Source: Coleophoma eucalyptorum | Taxonomy: Eukaryota; Ascomycota; Leotiomycetes; Helotiales; Dermateaceae | Length of the DNA stretch: 64,000 nucleotides | NCBI GenBank assembly: GCA_026120035.1 | Contig: JALRME010000013.1 | Span: 992,001-1,056,000 of the forward strand | Reading direction: 5' to 3' | Shown: positions 46,399 to 59,700 of the stretch, piece by piece | Position numbering within the stretch: the first letter of the stretch is position 1 | How the letters are laid out: each line of letters starts with the position of its first letter | Program-made: the position numbers and the translations under genes | The notes under the pieces: generated by a model | What the model was told of the DNA's origin: nothing | The model's input: the letters and a program-made list of their open reading frames with translations, nothing else | Database searches by the model: none

Positions 46399-46419
46399 TT
46401 TTGCTCGATTTATTTTTTT
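46398..46419 (+). terminator. T-run terminators of the 5S gene
   Basis: Five T at 46398-46402 and seven T at 46413-46419 follow the 5S 3' end on the coding strand, a standard polymerase III stop with a backup. Confidence 0.7.
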
Positions 46420-49400
46420 GCTCCAGATTCTTGTGTTCTTGTCGCTGCATAGGATGAAGACAATATGCATGTTTTTGCTAAGCATGCTGTGGTTACATAG
46501 CCCAGAGAAGTTCTGCAAAATATAAGAATTACTTATGACATAAGCACTCTTTTGGCTTCCTTAAATCTACAACCTAAGAGGATACTGGCTGTAACATCTT
46601 TTGTTCGCACAGAGACGTGTATTTTCAGAGACGTTGTAGAATAGATGACTGTTGAAAACTAAGCAGCTAAGCGAGCCGCCTCCTTTAAACTCCATCAAGC
46701 GAGCAAGGGAAGTCGACTTCGGGGAGAAACTACCATTGATGTCTTATGTCAACAATGTTTCTTTGTTCGAATTAATAGTCTTATTTATTACATCTATTCA
46801 TAATTCGTTTTTGAGAGAGACTTCTAGTTTTGGCCCCGATCCATCTAAAATTCTTGGCTTTCTAAATAGCATCGCATCGAATACATCGAAAGTAGACTTT
46901 TACTCTTAGGAGGCACACTGCACCTACGCCCTGTTTGTGAGATGTGAGATTCTAGCCTGTGCGACAACAAGCTTCAATATCCGCGTATTATTGCTTGTTG
47001 GGTGTTCATAAGACTAAAGTTTTCCAGTACCGAGGACAAAGCTCAGACGAGTCAAGCCTACTTTTAACCTTACATCAGACACGAATCCCCTCAATCCGAC
47101 AATAAGCAAAGGAGCCAAAACAAGAAGACCCCCTCCCAAAGACACCAAATACGCCTGCCGCTGTCAAAGGTACGGACCGTAAAAGCGGGGAACAAAACCC
47201 ACACCAAACCCCAAGATTTAAGCTCAGCCAACGCCCCTTCAAGAATTTTACGGTTTTCTGTCACTTCACATTCCCATGCCCTACCACTTAGCGAAGAGGG
47301 GGAAGCATGCAGACGCCAGGTCCGAGGCACTCTCCACCAAAGAAAAAAAGCGGGAGAAAGAGGGGGAAGAGGGGGCGACAGACAGAAAGCAGTGAAAAAG
47401 CTACACCTCGGAGTTATATGTCCGCAGGTATTTCTCCACCCCTTTACAAACCATTGTGCGCCTCTGACGTGGCGCAAATGCACATTCGTGGTTGTAATTT
47501 GACTTTTAACGTGTATTTGTTGCTCCGGAGCCATGTTTCAAGGAAATCAGAGCCTCGGACCTGGGACGCGTTGTTGACTTATGTTGCACATTCTTCGGGT
47601 CGACGTGACCGAATGCTCGCGTGTTTATATGCCTTCTATCCAGCTTCGTGGGTACCTTCTTTGTTTGATCTGAAGCGTGGAAACTGGATATAGATGCTTA
47701 CGATATGTGGGAGTTGAGGCTTTTTTTTTGTGGCAATGGTTAGGGTTACGTAGGGGGCAGAGGGTAGACAAATGCCGGCGAAATGGACGGGTAAATTAAA
47801 GAGAGAGAAAAACGACGAAGTTTTTCGGTGAAAATCCCAAGATCCATCCCCCAACCAGCTCAACATTCCTCAGTTATTTTATGACGAATTCTCAACGGGC
47901 AGGTATTAATTGAGTTTTCGGAACAAAGAGAAGAGGCTTTTCACCGATGGCAAGCGGAATATACCTCGCTCCCAGTCAAAACGAGGAGAGACTCAGCATT
48001 AAATCTAGGCCAAATTAACAGCTCATAATCGTCACGGTTCATATTAAGGCTGAACCTACAAAGGTCTGGACGAAGACGCTTGAAAAGTCTATCTTTATAA
48101 ATAGCACATATGAGAGTCCAGCCTACTACCTCATCTCCATTCCAAGGGATGGAGAAACTCCAGCACTATGAGATCTAATCTAGCAAAAATAACGCGAGTA
48201 AGCAAGCCAAAAGTACACGCGCTGACGTTACATTATAAAAAATATGCTTGAAGCAAATAGGGCTCTTCGGATCTCGGCAGAGGATTATATGCTTGGCTTT
48301 CTCTTCATGTTAGCTTTTGGGTTTGGCTTTAGCTTTGAAAACTCGCGTGACTTGAGTTCGTCGTTGTCAGGTAAACTTCAGTTTTTGTCTGCTGGGTCAA
48401 GGGAGAAGTAGCGGTCTAGAATCCCGCTATTCTGGGTTTGCTCCACTGAGTTGTTAAAAGAATTTGTTGGTATTGTCTGGATATCTGGGCAAAGCACAAA
48501 CAGAAGTTCAAAGCGCAGCGAGACCTGGAATCTTCTGTAGCACAGCCCCCAACTACCGTAGGACTCATCGAGATCTCCCTTCCTGCCATGCTCCGATCTA
48601 ACGCTCGTGCCCATTTTGATGCCAGGAGGCTCAACAATCGGATTTGCTCGCTACTGCGAAACTCAAAAGTAGAGCCCTATCCACTTTCTACGCCCTAACC
48701 TTAAGAACCACGCTCCAGAGCTCAAAATGATGTAAAGCTAAAGACAAAATCCGTATAGCAACGCCCGAACCTTCCAGTTTGCGATCAGGGTTGCTATGGG
48801 ATGATGCAAATCACGTGCGTACTTACTCGCTCGCTACGGCTGCATCTCCGTTGTCCTCCCTTTCCAAGCCAGCCCGTCCCCACGACATAAAAAGCCCCCC
48901 CAAAGATGCAAGTGAATTTGACAGAAGCCAAAAGCATAGTTCACACACCCCACCAAAGTTGCCACCACTGGAGCCAGCTCACAGCTCTTTGTACCAAGGG
49001 GGTCAGGTGGGGTCTTTCAACTCCCATCAGCCAACTGCCATCCCTTACATACATAGCCCACTGAGGGTCCAGTGCCAGCCCGCCTCGCCGCCACCACCGC
49101 TGCTCCGCCCATGCCCTGTGCCGTGGCAATCATTCTGACAGAACAAGGAAAATGGACGAAAATTATTCCAAACTTGCCTTTTACCACTTTCCGCAATTTG
49201 CATCTGCATATGTATGCATTTCATGCAGCTGCATCTTGCATACATACCCTTTACATTGCATTGCCTTACACAAGTGGGAGAAATCGTGAAGGATAGGGAT
49301 GGGGATGACAGGAAAGATCGGCGTTATTATGTATCACATTGTTTGAAAACATCTGCTCATAAGTCTCTTAAGGTAGTTGGCTTGCTAGGCCTTGCCATTT

Positions 49401-50023
49401 GGTGAATTAAGAAAGACGTGTCTTGGTCGTTGTGCCTTCTCTTCTGCGTCAGGCTGGGTAGAATCACTCGTGCATTGGCGCTGGAAAGACATCTCTACCT
49501 TGGATGGCAAGGGATAAAAGGACCATTTTAAGAGTTTTGAATTCGAGAGAAGTAAGGAATAGCATAAGGCAAGGTTGAGAAACTGATACCAGACATATGT
49601 ACCTGAGTAAGTAAGGTAGCCATATATTGACTGTACAAACAATGAAATCAGTAGCAAGGCGAACTTAGGAAGACAATGGACTTTGTGAAATAAGTTGTTC
49701 TTTTCTCGTATTCATAATACACCAATCACCACACAGCCATCCGTGTATCCATCTATCCATCATCATAGTCATCCATCAATCATCCGTAACAGCCAGCCAT
49801 GCGAAGTACCCTTAGAACAGTACACCCGCGTTGCCGCCTTCCCTTCTCCAAGATCAATAGAAGGAAATTTCTTCTTTTGCCCTCCCCCTGCCCAAGCCAT
49901 TTGCACCCATCCCGTTCCAATACGCCCCATCCCACTCCCAAACCTTACCCTACGGTCAAACAGAATGTAATACGAAAATATGTAGTGTGTACAATGAAGA
50001 AAGTACTTTTCTGCGTCCGAAAA

Positions 50024-50054
<31 letters not shown>

Positions 50055-50394
50055 ATCTTATCCCGCAACAATGGAGAAGATGTGATGTATACAAGGTTGA
50101 AGAGATTCGAAATCCTCCGAAAGCAATGGGAAGTCTTAATGCATAAGCATCTCATTCCATGAGCTTCAAATTATGCGTAGACCCAATCATGGCAATTAGA
50201 AAGAAGAAAAAAATGAACGTGATTCTTAGAAAGAATCGTAACGTTGGGTTAAACCAGCCGAAAAACGCCAATTCCCACCCGGGGACCGGGATAGAAGACC
50301 AACCGCTAAAAACGCTATTCAAAGGGGGTATCAAATCGGTCGTTGTTATTGTGTGAAGTTGAGGTGTGTCAAAGTATATGTTGTAAAGGGTAAT
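46399..50394. other. 4-kb region without recognisable genes
   Basis: Short open frames on both strands (for example 46652-46909, 47307-47693 and 49769-50155) show no domains or conserved look. There are simple-sequence patches, including (TGA)n/(TGG)n at 50026-50055. The last part should be the 3' UTR of the reverse-strand RasGEF gene. Non-coding transcripts cannot be excluded. Confidence 0.5.
50026..50055 (+). repeat. Trinucleotide microsatellite (TGA)n(TGG)n
   Basis: About seven TGA/ATG units followed by TGG units, in the 3' flank of the RasGEF gene. Confidence 0.8.
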
Positions 50395-53300
50395 TTAGGA
50401 TGCTGACATTTGCCTTTCTCTTGAGTGTGTCCAGCCAAAGAGATCGAACTTCTCCTTCGGTCCTCCTGAGCCTGTCGAGCCGAAAGAACCATGGTCAATT
50501 GGACTTGGTCTAGGGAAATTCTCTCGAGGCTCCAATAGAAGGGATTTACGATAGAATTGCTGAACTTGTTCCTGATTGGGCGAGGACTTTACTCGTACAA
50601 TTTGTGCTTGTATCCACTCCTGTAATTCCGGTACTTCGGTGAGACGATACGGAATCTGGAATCGTTGAAGTTCCCCGATGATCTTAGCTGTTCTGGTATG
50701 CTTGTCGAAGTTGATCACGGGAATTCCTTCTGAGTCACCAAGGCCTGGGAGGTGCTTGGTTGCTGGGTTTCCAGCGTCGACAAAAGTCAAATCAGTAAGG
50801 TAGGTACCTACGAAAGGGAGACAAGGCGGAACATGGTCATGCAATCTTCGTCGAAGGACTGCATAATTCTTATCAGGCTCAACAATTGCTTGAAGGCCCT
50901 TTAACATGTCTTTTCTCCTCGGTGATACTGCAGCCCATGTAGCCTTGAGGCGGACTATGGTAGACGAGTTGAGCGTGCAGATAATTGCCATCAAAGAGTC
51001 GTAATTGTTCAATTCTAAACACTTGTGGGCGATCTTAATCCAGTGCTTGATGGTGACTGCTCGCTTCTTGAAATCGTCGTGATGCAGAATAGTGTCTGCA
51101 ACGAGATTTGAAAGGTCAGTCGAAAGTGTCGACATAGCACGAACATTGACAGCATTAGACCCAGACCGTTTCGTCCACTCTGAGCCAAGAAGTTCGTCAG
51201 GCATTATAGCGCAGAAAATGTTCATCTCCTTAATAGTCAATTGCCTGGCAAGCTCCAATGGGTCAAAGACTATTATATCTGGGCTGCTTCCTCCCAACTT
51301 CCAATTCTTCAGAGCTGCAGTCTGGGCCTTGGAGAGATGAGGAGTCGGCAGCGGTGTATCGGCGGGGATATATTGCGACATAGATGTGTTAGTCTTGCCC
51401 ATAGAAGAAACCAAACGAGGTACCAGAGGTCCATCGGTCGAGGATACTTTGCCAGCTAGCTCTAACAGACGACGACCAGCGTGTGGTAGAACTGCAAGTA
51501 GCTTTATGCTGGCAAATGATTCAATAATGGACAGTGCTTCCAAGTCCACCAATCGTTTCCAATGAGATTCCAACCACCCCTTGAAGACATTGTAAACACG
51601 CAGTCGTACTGGTGCAGCAATGTGAGGGCTCTCTGCAACATAATCAAATCGTTCAACCAATGCTGTAGCTAGCTCGATGGGTGAAGCAAACAACCTGAAG
51701 GTGAGGTAGAAGGTTGAAACAAACATTGCGTCAGGGGTGGAATCGTGGGTGGTGAGTCGCTCTACAAGCGCCGGGAGGGTACCACCAGTTATTTGACCGT
51801 CCTTATTATACATCAATTGGTGCGCGAAGGTTTTCTCGAGCATTCTTGATTCTCCTTCATCCATATCGTCTGCTATTGTACTATGGCTTTCAGATACGCT
51901 GATCTCTGACAAGGAGCCTGTATTCCTGGGAGCATGGCTTGACACATCTGGAGTAGTGGCACGTGTTGAGGTTTGCGAAAGCATACTTGACTCTGATCCA
52001 CGGACGCTGCTAAGATATGAACTGGTGGTTCCAATACTGGATACCGCGATACTACCAGATCTGAGAGAGTTTTGATATTCGCCATCTTGTGCAGATGCCC
52101 TATCGGTTGGACTATAATCGTCGTGTGTCATCAGAGGGCTATGTAGTTTGGGAAGCGGAGGTAAGAAGGAGGATCTGGAAGAATTTGTGTCATCCGTATC
52201 TTCACTCTCAGCAACTGATTCAAGGGCAGGTTGAATCCGGGGAATTGGATCCTTTTCACCAGGAGAACCGCCTACAGGGACCTCTGGTAGTGGCTTTTCG
52301 TACGAGGGAATGATAAGCGGTGGGGGAGGTGGTCGGTTTCCTGGTTCTGATAGAACCAGAGTTTTGGAACCAGGTACGGGTGTACTATCGGTCTCGGGAG
52401 AAATATGGCTCGCTTGGTACGGCACTGTATCAACGTCAAAACTCAGTCCACCTTCGAACTCGAAATCGCCAATTCGATCCAGTACAAATTTAGACTTGGC
52501 AACACATTCACCAGCAGCCTTGACACAGCCTGTGGCGGCCATGAGGAGGCGTCCGTTCTCTTGGGGCATGACTATATCGTCCTCTTCCAATCCCGAAGAT
52601 TTAATAATGTCTCGCGCCGCGACCACTAGTTTATTGATTCGATCATACATGGCGGTTCGGGCTTGGTCTAGCGTGTCAGCGCTCATAGTATCCCGAGCAC
52701 ACACAGCTTCAACCACTGCAAGAAGTGTTCTTCCGGCAGTCACGGAATGCCTGATCGTCACCAATAAGTCGGCAGTAGATTGAGATTGGAGATGTAGTCT
52801 TCCAATGAAGGATCCGAGGTAGGAAAGAAGATTATCATGGCTGGCGTTGAGTCTTTCTGAGATAAGATTGTGTCGCTGCCCTGACGGAATGGTCATCGAG
52901 TGTCGATGAGATACTGAGGGTCTCTTTGCCACGACAGACCCTGGTCTTGATGTACGTCGCTCAGGTGTGGTAGCACTCGAATGCGATAACGGGCTCCTTT
53001 GGCGCGACGGTGTATTTGACCGTTCAGCGGCCCGCGTTGAATTAGACATGCCGCTTGCCGTACTGTGACTCGAAGTTCTGTGCGATGCTGCATCAGATAT
53101 ACTGTCTGCGCGCTGTCTGCTTTCAAATGACGTCGAATCCGCTGGAGGAGTTGGAGGTACGGATGATTCTTCCACCACCGTCTCCATCACTCGGTTGACC
53201 AGCGGCTGTCTTTTCCGCCTATCGTCTTCGAGAATATCCAAGAAACGAACTCCTTTGGTTACAATCTTGAATGCCTTCAAGATCATCTCATCTATCACAT

Positions 53301-54072
53301 CATTAACATCTTCGGTGCTTGGTGGTGTCACAATAAACTCCTGTAAACGCTTGGCCGCTTTCACAAGAGCTGAAAGCTCTGAAAGAAGGGCTTTTCGATT
53401 CCTACGCAGGCCATCATTACTTTGAACCAGAGGGGACTCTCTTGTCAGACAATGTGATTTTTCCTGCTGATGTCAGTATACATTCCGTCGGATCAACTTA
53501 GCTATACCTACTAAAAGATATCGGACACCGGCAATGATGCCTCTCATGAACTCCTGGTTACCAAAAAGTTCAGCGTCGCTTCTTTGGCCACTTCGCATCA
53601 GGTCCCAAAAGTTGAGCAGAGCCTGAAGCAAGGTCCGCATGGATTCTGGATCATACGCTTCGCAATAGTTAGTTGGTAGCCAGCCACGGGCCCCAGAAAT
53701 GAGTAATGTGCCATCAGCCCAGCCATTCGTATGTATCGAGTGGACTAAGACTACATCTCCTTCATTCAGTGGTAAAGTAACGGTGGTATCTGACACGGCG
53801 TAGGTTGGGTGGAAAGGATAGAAGGCTCGAAGGAAGTTATGAAAAACGGGTGGCCGTTCTGCCTGCTGCATCAAGTCTTCCTCCTGCGAGCCATCCGGTG
53901 TTGCTGGTGGTGTCATCTGCGACGGCGTACTCGAAGCAGCCGTACTGCTCTTGGAAGAGTTATTCCTCTTGTGCCGCGCCGGAGCACTGAAGTCTTGAGC
54001 TCGACCTTCGACTTTGTGTATCGACAGAGGGGCGACGAGAGCACTGGACCTTGGATTGTCCGCCTTCACCAT
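50395..54072 (-). CDS. Cdc25-type Ras guanine nucleotide exchange factor with SH3 domain
   Basis: Exons 54072..53512 and 53463..50395 (48-bp intron) encode 1209 residues. The start is the first in-frame ATG (MVKADNPRS). An SH3 domain lies at about residues 80-145 (FLRAFYPFHP, LPLNEGDVVLV, ARGWLPTNYC). A long Ser/Thr/Pro-rich disordered region (about 260-700) follows a helical block. RasGEFN begins near GGTLPALVERLTTHD and carries FVSTFYLTFRLFASP. The catalytic RasGEF domain fills the last 270 residues, with HWIKIAHKCLELNNYDSLMAI, the insertion-hairpin region and PCLPFVGTYLTDLTFVDAGNP. Family knowledge: the protein loads GTP on Ras at the plasma membrane and drives cAMP/PKA and growth signalling. 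A second acceptor 3 bases upstream (53466) would add one Gln. No defect was seen. Confidence 0.94.
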
Positions 54073-55971
54073 GATGGGTATCTCTGGAGGGCTACCATGG
54101 ATGTCTCTGGATGATTGTGGGTTGAAGTGTATGCAGGAAGTTGACAAGGAACACCACTGACTCTAGACAGATGATCTTCCTTGATGTAAAACGAGTGGCC
54201 GGCAATGCGTTCTGGACTAAGGTGCTTCTTAAGGAATCGGATGGAGGGATACTGCAAGAGGACTTGGGCGGTTCCTTTGGGTGATCCGTGCAAATACAAG
54301 GCGTACAAGCGGTCCTGCACCAACTGGGCGTCCTGCGACTTGGTGTTGCTGAAATGACGGTGATGTTGTAGTTGAGAGAGAAGGAAAGAATCAGGCGCGA
54401 GGCAAAATTGGTTATTTCGCAAGAGAGCCGTGTAGTATTAGCAACGGACGTTTTTGGATAGAGTTCTTTTCGTGTTGTTGATGCGTGTAGGAATGTGATC
54501 GAGGGGACCAAGGAATGTCACGATCTGAACGGGCTCAAAGGCTGCGGAAGGTTGCATACCAGTTCGAGTCAAGCTGTATTAGGGTTTCGGGAAGTCATGC
54601 ACCAGCAGTCCAGGTTCTGGTGGGCGAGCGAGCAATGCTGACAAGGAATTGTTTGCCCAGTCGTCCTTCTCGAAGTTCTTGCCTTTCGTCGAAACCTGCA
54701 ATGCGTGCGGCGCTGTTCTGCTATGATATCACTCAGACCAGGAATGCCCGTCGAGCGATGGATGGCGCAGGCTGATACTGGAAGAAACGGTGTTATGCCA
54801 CGGGAGTGCTGGGTTGAGCTCAGAGCGTTGCCCCAATGGATGGCGAGATGAAGGCGAGTTATGGCTGAGGAAATGGAGGGGCGATTGACGTGTCAGAGAG
54901 CAGCAACAGTCGAAAGAAAGCCCATGCGCTGGGGTCTCGGATGTATATTGTGACTCGTTATATGTCGTGGGTTCCCTTTTAGGGGGGGTGGGGAGATGAG
55001 CAGATGGGAGAGCAGTCAATAGTCTACTGTGCACACACTCGAGGCTTCTTTGATCGAGCGAAGCCAGTGCGTGAAACCTCAGAAATGCGAGTTCGAGACA
55101 GGTGCAGAAGCAAAAGAAGCAGGAACACTCCACCACTGCTGGATGCTGGGGTGGGTTTCTCTGGATGTCCTAGACCCGTCCGTCTTCTTGTGTTGGCGAT
55201 ACCTTTTCGCCTGGCCTCACGGTGCTCCTCAGATGCTAGGTGTTGTAAAAAGTTGGAGAGCGGGAAATGGTTGTAAAGTTTTCTGCTGGAAGTAAGGCAG
55301 ATGGCGAAGCGACAGTAATGAATGGTAGTGCAAGGTAAAAAGTGGCAAGGAGAGAGCGATGATGTACAAGAGGATGCAAGGCGACAATGCTTGGACCCCC
55401 AGATTCGGGAGGTGGTGGGTATGGGTAAGGGTATGGCTTGGGATTGGCGATGCGATGGCTCCGCGCACCATAAGGTAACCAAGGTGAAATGTGTAATGTG
55501 TAATGTGGTCCCGTCCGTACAGTAGTTAGTAGCAGTTAGGTAACTCTGCACGCTGGATGCAAGTAAGGTAAGGCAGGGCAAGGCCAGCAGCGCAAGGGAA
55601 GCTCAAGATGGGGCCGGATGTGCGCGCAGACAATAATAAGGCTTGGATGGACCTGGATGGACTGGCCAAGTTGCTCCCCTTTCTTTGCTTCTGGTACGGG
55701 TTAGTGGGTCAGTCCCGGGGCAAGGTCCAAGGAGCGAGGGGTCTTTCGTCTTCGTCTTCGGCGTCGTCGACTCGTCGTCTGGTACGGTCGGGAGGGGAGG
55801 GGTGCCTCGGTGGACTGCGAGCGAGCGAGCGTTGGACTGCAAGGGAGGGGGAGACGAATCGAGGATAAGACTACGAACCGACCGGGGCAGCCCTGTTGGT
55901 CCAGATATATGGAGGTGTATATGTCTCTCGAGTCTCGAAGCGACGACCGGGTTTTTGGCGATGTTACTTTG

Positions 55972-56036
55972 CTTGCTTGCTTGCTCGTCTGTCTGCTCGC
56001 TCGTCTGCTTTGGTCTGCTCGCCTGCTCGCCAACAC
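55972..56036 (+). repeat. Degenerate CTTG/CTCG/TCTG tetranucleotide tract
   Basis: Successive CTTG, CTCG and TCTG units form a low-complexity pyrimidine-biased stretch in the upstream region of the RasGEF gene. Confidence 0.6.
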
Positions 56037-56071
56037 GAATTTCTTTGGCCTCTTCTTATCTCTTATGATTT

Positions 56072-56141
56072 TTCACATACACATACACATACACACGCAC
56101 ACACACACACTCTCTCTCTCCCTCTCTCTCTCTCTCTCTCG
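56072..56141 (+). repeat. Compound microsatellite (CACATA)n-(CA)n-(CT)n
   Basis: Three CACATA units pass into a CA run and then a CT run of over 30 bp, a clear compound simple repeat. Confidence 0.9.
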
Positions 56142-56663
56142 AACTACTCCCTCTATCTACTCTCTCTATCTCCCTTCCCTCTTGTTGCCGTGTTCCGCCA
56201 GAACTACGGGGATATTTTAAGAACTGACCACCACTCAGATTAGATTGGCATTGAGACACCCGCTTGGGTGTACTGTATGGGCAGATGTGGCATGGTCTGT
56301 GTCTTGATGGTTGGTTAGGTTCCTCTGGCGGGGCTCGGGAAGCACGATTCATCACGTTTCCCTCAATCTAGTACGAAGTCCGACAGCGCCCAATATCACG
56401 ACAATCTCCACAAATGAAGCCGTTGGAAAAGATAACCAAAGGAGCCGACCCAGACTCGTTGCAAAACACCACTGCTTTTCATCAACTGGGCTGGGCAGAA
56501 GAGCAGCTGATACTGACCAGACGATGCTTGCTACGGTATGGTCGAGAAGACCCTCTCCACATTGCCACTACCACGCAGCCATCGTCGCCTCCGGCTGTAA
56601 CACCACACCATGTCCCATGTACGCCGTAGCCTCCCACGCAGTTCCAACGGCTGGACATGGAGG

Positions 56664-56757
56664 CACCTGCACCTAATCCTGTACCTGGACCTGGACCTGC
56701 ACCTGCGCCTGCATCCACTGTACATCTATCTGCATTTGCATCTGCATCTGCGACTGC
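56664..56757 (+). repeat. Hexamer-like CCTGCA/CCTGGA/CATCTG tract
   Basis: Imperfect repeats of CCTG(C/G)A, then GCATCTGCAT units, form about 90 bp of low-complexity sequence; the matching open frames are repeat artefacts. Confidence 0.6.
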
Positions 56758-59700
56758 CATCCGCATGTAGATCGCTATTGCTCCCTTTTCTTCTCACCTA
56801 GGCGACGAATGGATGTTCTGCTTTAGTTGTTTTCCACACCCACCTTCCCTAAGCACCACAGCTTACTCAGAGCTTGTGCAATCTTCCCCATGCGACGAAG
56901 CCGTAGTTACTCAATATACAGTGTCCGGCTCTGTCCCCCGTCACTATCACAGCTGCACGGTACCACATTTTCTCTCGTATGCACTCGCCAAGAGCCCGCG
57001 TGGACCAGGCGCTTTTAGACACATTTAAGAGTGCTCCCCGGCTTCCCTGGCAAAGCCCAATGCGCTAAGCTTGCCCTCTCGCGTTGCCGGCGTCGGCTTA
57101 CTGCTGATGTCGTCTTTTGTAGCCCCATGATCGAGGGTTTCAAGAAGGGCAATTCAGCGTTAAGCTCATCGCAAGTCGCCCGGCAGTTGCTAATTACGTT
57201 CTTCCGAATATTCTACGAGTTTAGGAGCCTACCACACCAGATTTTAGCTGGATTGCCTCACCCTTCCCTTCCCTCCCAAGCACGCAAAGGGCTGCATTCT
57301 ATGTTGTACGGCTTTGTTTTGTTGTTTGGTTTGGCTTTGTTGTGTTTTGCTATGTTATGCTATGCATATGTTATATTAAGGTAGGACTGGACGCGTCGCG
57401 ACCAGAATTCCACCGAATGCCTAGTTCTCATTAGGCGCTGGCTGCATCTTTTCGCTGGCATTTCTGCACAGGACGGAGCACGATCTACACCCGTGGACAT
57501 GTGAGGTCGTGTCTCATTCCACGCCAGCTCTACTCATTGGCCAATGGTGGTAAAAGGGCTGGAGCTCTCAGATTATCACATTTCGGCCTCCGCCACTCCT
57601 CTACCTCTGCAGCTTCTGCTGTTCCCGCCAATACTGCCTGGCGTCATTAGCTGATCTTGACACTGACACTGACACTACCTCTAGTGAAGTCGCTGCTTCT
57701 CAGATTTTGACCTGCTCATCTCGAAGACGCCTTTTAAGCTTTATCGTGACCTTTTACCCGGCCTCATCGGAGGCTTGCTGCTGGCTGCTGCTGGCCGAGA
57801 CCCATTTGCAAGTTCGTCGGCTTGATTTCGCTCCCACTCTGGCTGCTAGGGCAAGCTTAGCACTAACCACCGGCCCCCTGCGTAACAGGGTCGGAACATG
57901 GCCCCCCTACAAGTTGGGAAGCCTTTCACTACCCTCTGCTCTGTCACTGCTCTTCCTTTCTTGGGCACTGCGCACGTTCGCGGGAGATGTTCAGCTGTGG
58001 CGCGGATTTTCGCCTTACAATCTGTAATGGTCGACCTAGTGCCTCAAGGCCTTGCTCTGCTGCACAACTTCACGGCTCGGCAAACTCTCCCGCGCATCAA
58101 AGCATTTCCAAGGGCAATCAACAGTGCCCAACACCGATTATCATCCGTCAGTTGGCAGGATTCAGTATTTTTCATAGCCAAACTGCTGCTCCAGACGACA
58201 ATACGACACACTCTTTCATGATGTCTTCTTGAACGCACCCTTGAAGTCTCGTCATGTACAGCAAAGACAGTGCGCAGTATTTCAGCCCCCACTGCGCCGT
58301 GCACATGACTTCATTGTTGACAGCGGCTTGGGTTGCACTTTCATGTCCAGCAATCTACTATTAGCGCGTCGGCACTTGTCTAGGTGTGTATTGCTATGGT
58401 AGTTTCCATTGCTCTTATGGATGTGACTGCTGATCTTAGCTCACTTTGCCTAAAGCTCACTGCTCTAAAACGGAAGGGATTTTCCCCATACATGGGGTCT
58501 GTATTTGACGATCACGAGATTGGCTCTAGGGAGACGAGCTCTACTGTTCCTTCATCTCTCTTCGCCAGCTGTGGAGATCAGACTTTTGTATCATCTAAAT
58601 TATCCGTGGCTCTGCCAGAGTACTTCGCGGCCAGATGACAGATCATCATCCTCTTGATACTGTAGCTGTTGATGTATGATCGTATCTGGGACTTCATGGA
58701 GCTGCAGAGCTAGCTCGTCAAGCTTCAAGCTTGTCAAACATGCAAATTCGAACCTGCATCATATATGGTTGATCAGGGACCACTAACCACGCCCACGTAC
58801 CTCCTTCTGGCCTGATCGACATGCTTATCAAATTATGGGCCAAACTGGTGTCCGGGTGCACACATCCCACTTCTTCGCGCACTAAATGTCTGTCAAATTG
58901 CAAATCGTCTCATAAAAAAATCTCTCCACGCCTGCTGGCACAATTTACGGGACATGTACTGGAGGAATAGGAGTTATGACTATGCGTACTCCAACCTCGG
59001 TTATCTCCAGGAATTGTAGGTCATTATCTTATGAGTCCAGACCGAGAAGGCACTACTTGGTGATTAATGTACATCCCAATTCTCTCCATACAACCTTTGG
59101 TCTCGGGAATCCATTGGCAGAATTCAGCACTGGCACTGATTACCAACCGGGTTCCCAGACCCAGGAGCCGTCTTCACGGGAGTGGACGACGTGGATCCAA
59201 CCCAAGAGAACCTAAATAGAGTGAGGGAGGTGAATCAAGTCTCATGTTAAGTTCTTCAGCGAGATGAAGTGGGTGTGTATTGCAGGTATTGCAGGCGTTG
59301 TGTTGCAGGCGTCGCGGTCCTCTCAACCGTCATTATTCCGTCAAATCCGTCGCTTAGGCCATCACGCAAGCGCGCGGCGAAGGTCGACCATGAATCCTCT
59401 CATAAAGTCGTCTAGGACCGAAGTAATATCTCGCGGATGTTTCCGTCGCGGCGAGTTTGCCACTTGCCAATTTTACGCATGAATTGCGGAGCAGGATTTT
59501 GAAGTCAAAGAGCAACAATATCAAAGCAAATTCATTTACAGTAGCAGCTCAAAAATCGATAGATCAGAGGGCGCTGCACGAACATCTGTGCAGCACAGCC
59601 TGTCCTGGTGCCCGTTAATCTACGGTAGATGGAAGGAAGGCGTTTGACATGTTTGCTTGCTTCTTGCATGTTTTGCTCGGGCCCTTTCTCTCGAACAAAG

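Noticed and set aside
46652..46909. 85-codon open frame downstream of the 5S gene
   Set aside because: No homology signal recognised and AT-rich context; likely chance.
55603..56801. Many overlapping open frames of 80-140 codons on both strands
   Set aside because: They arise from CT/GA-skewed simple-sequence DNA with few stops; no motif and no codon periodicity.
58719..58800. tRNA-like T-arm (GGTTCGAA) on the reverse strand
   Set aside because: The T-stem does not pair fully, and no matching D-arm, anticodon arm or acceptor stem was found.
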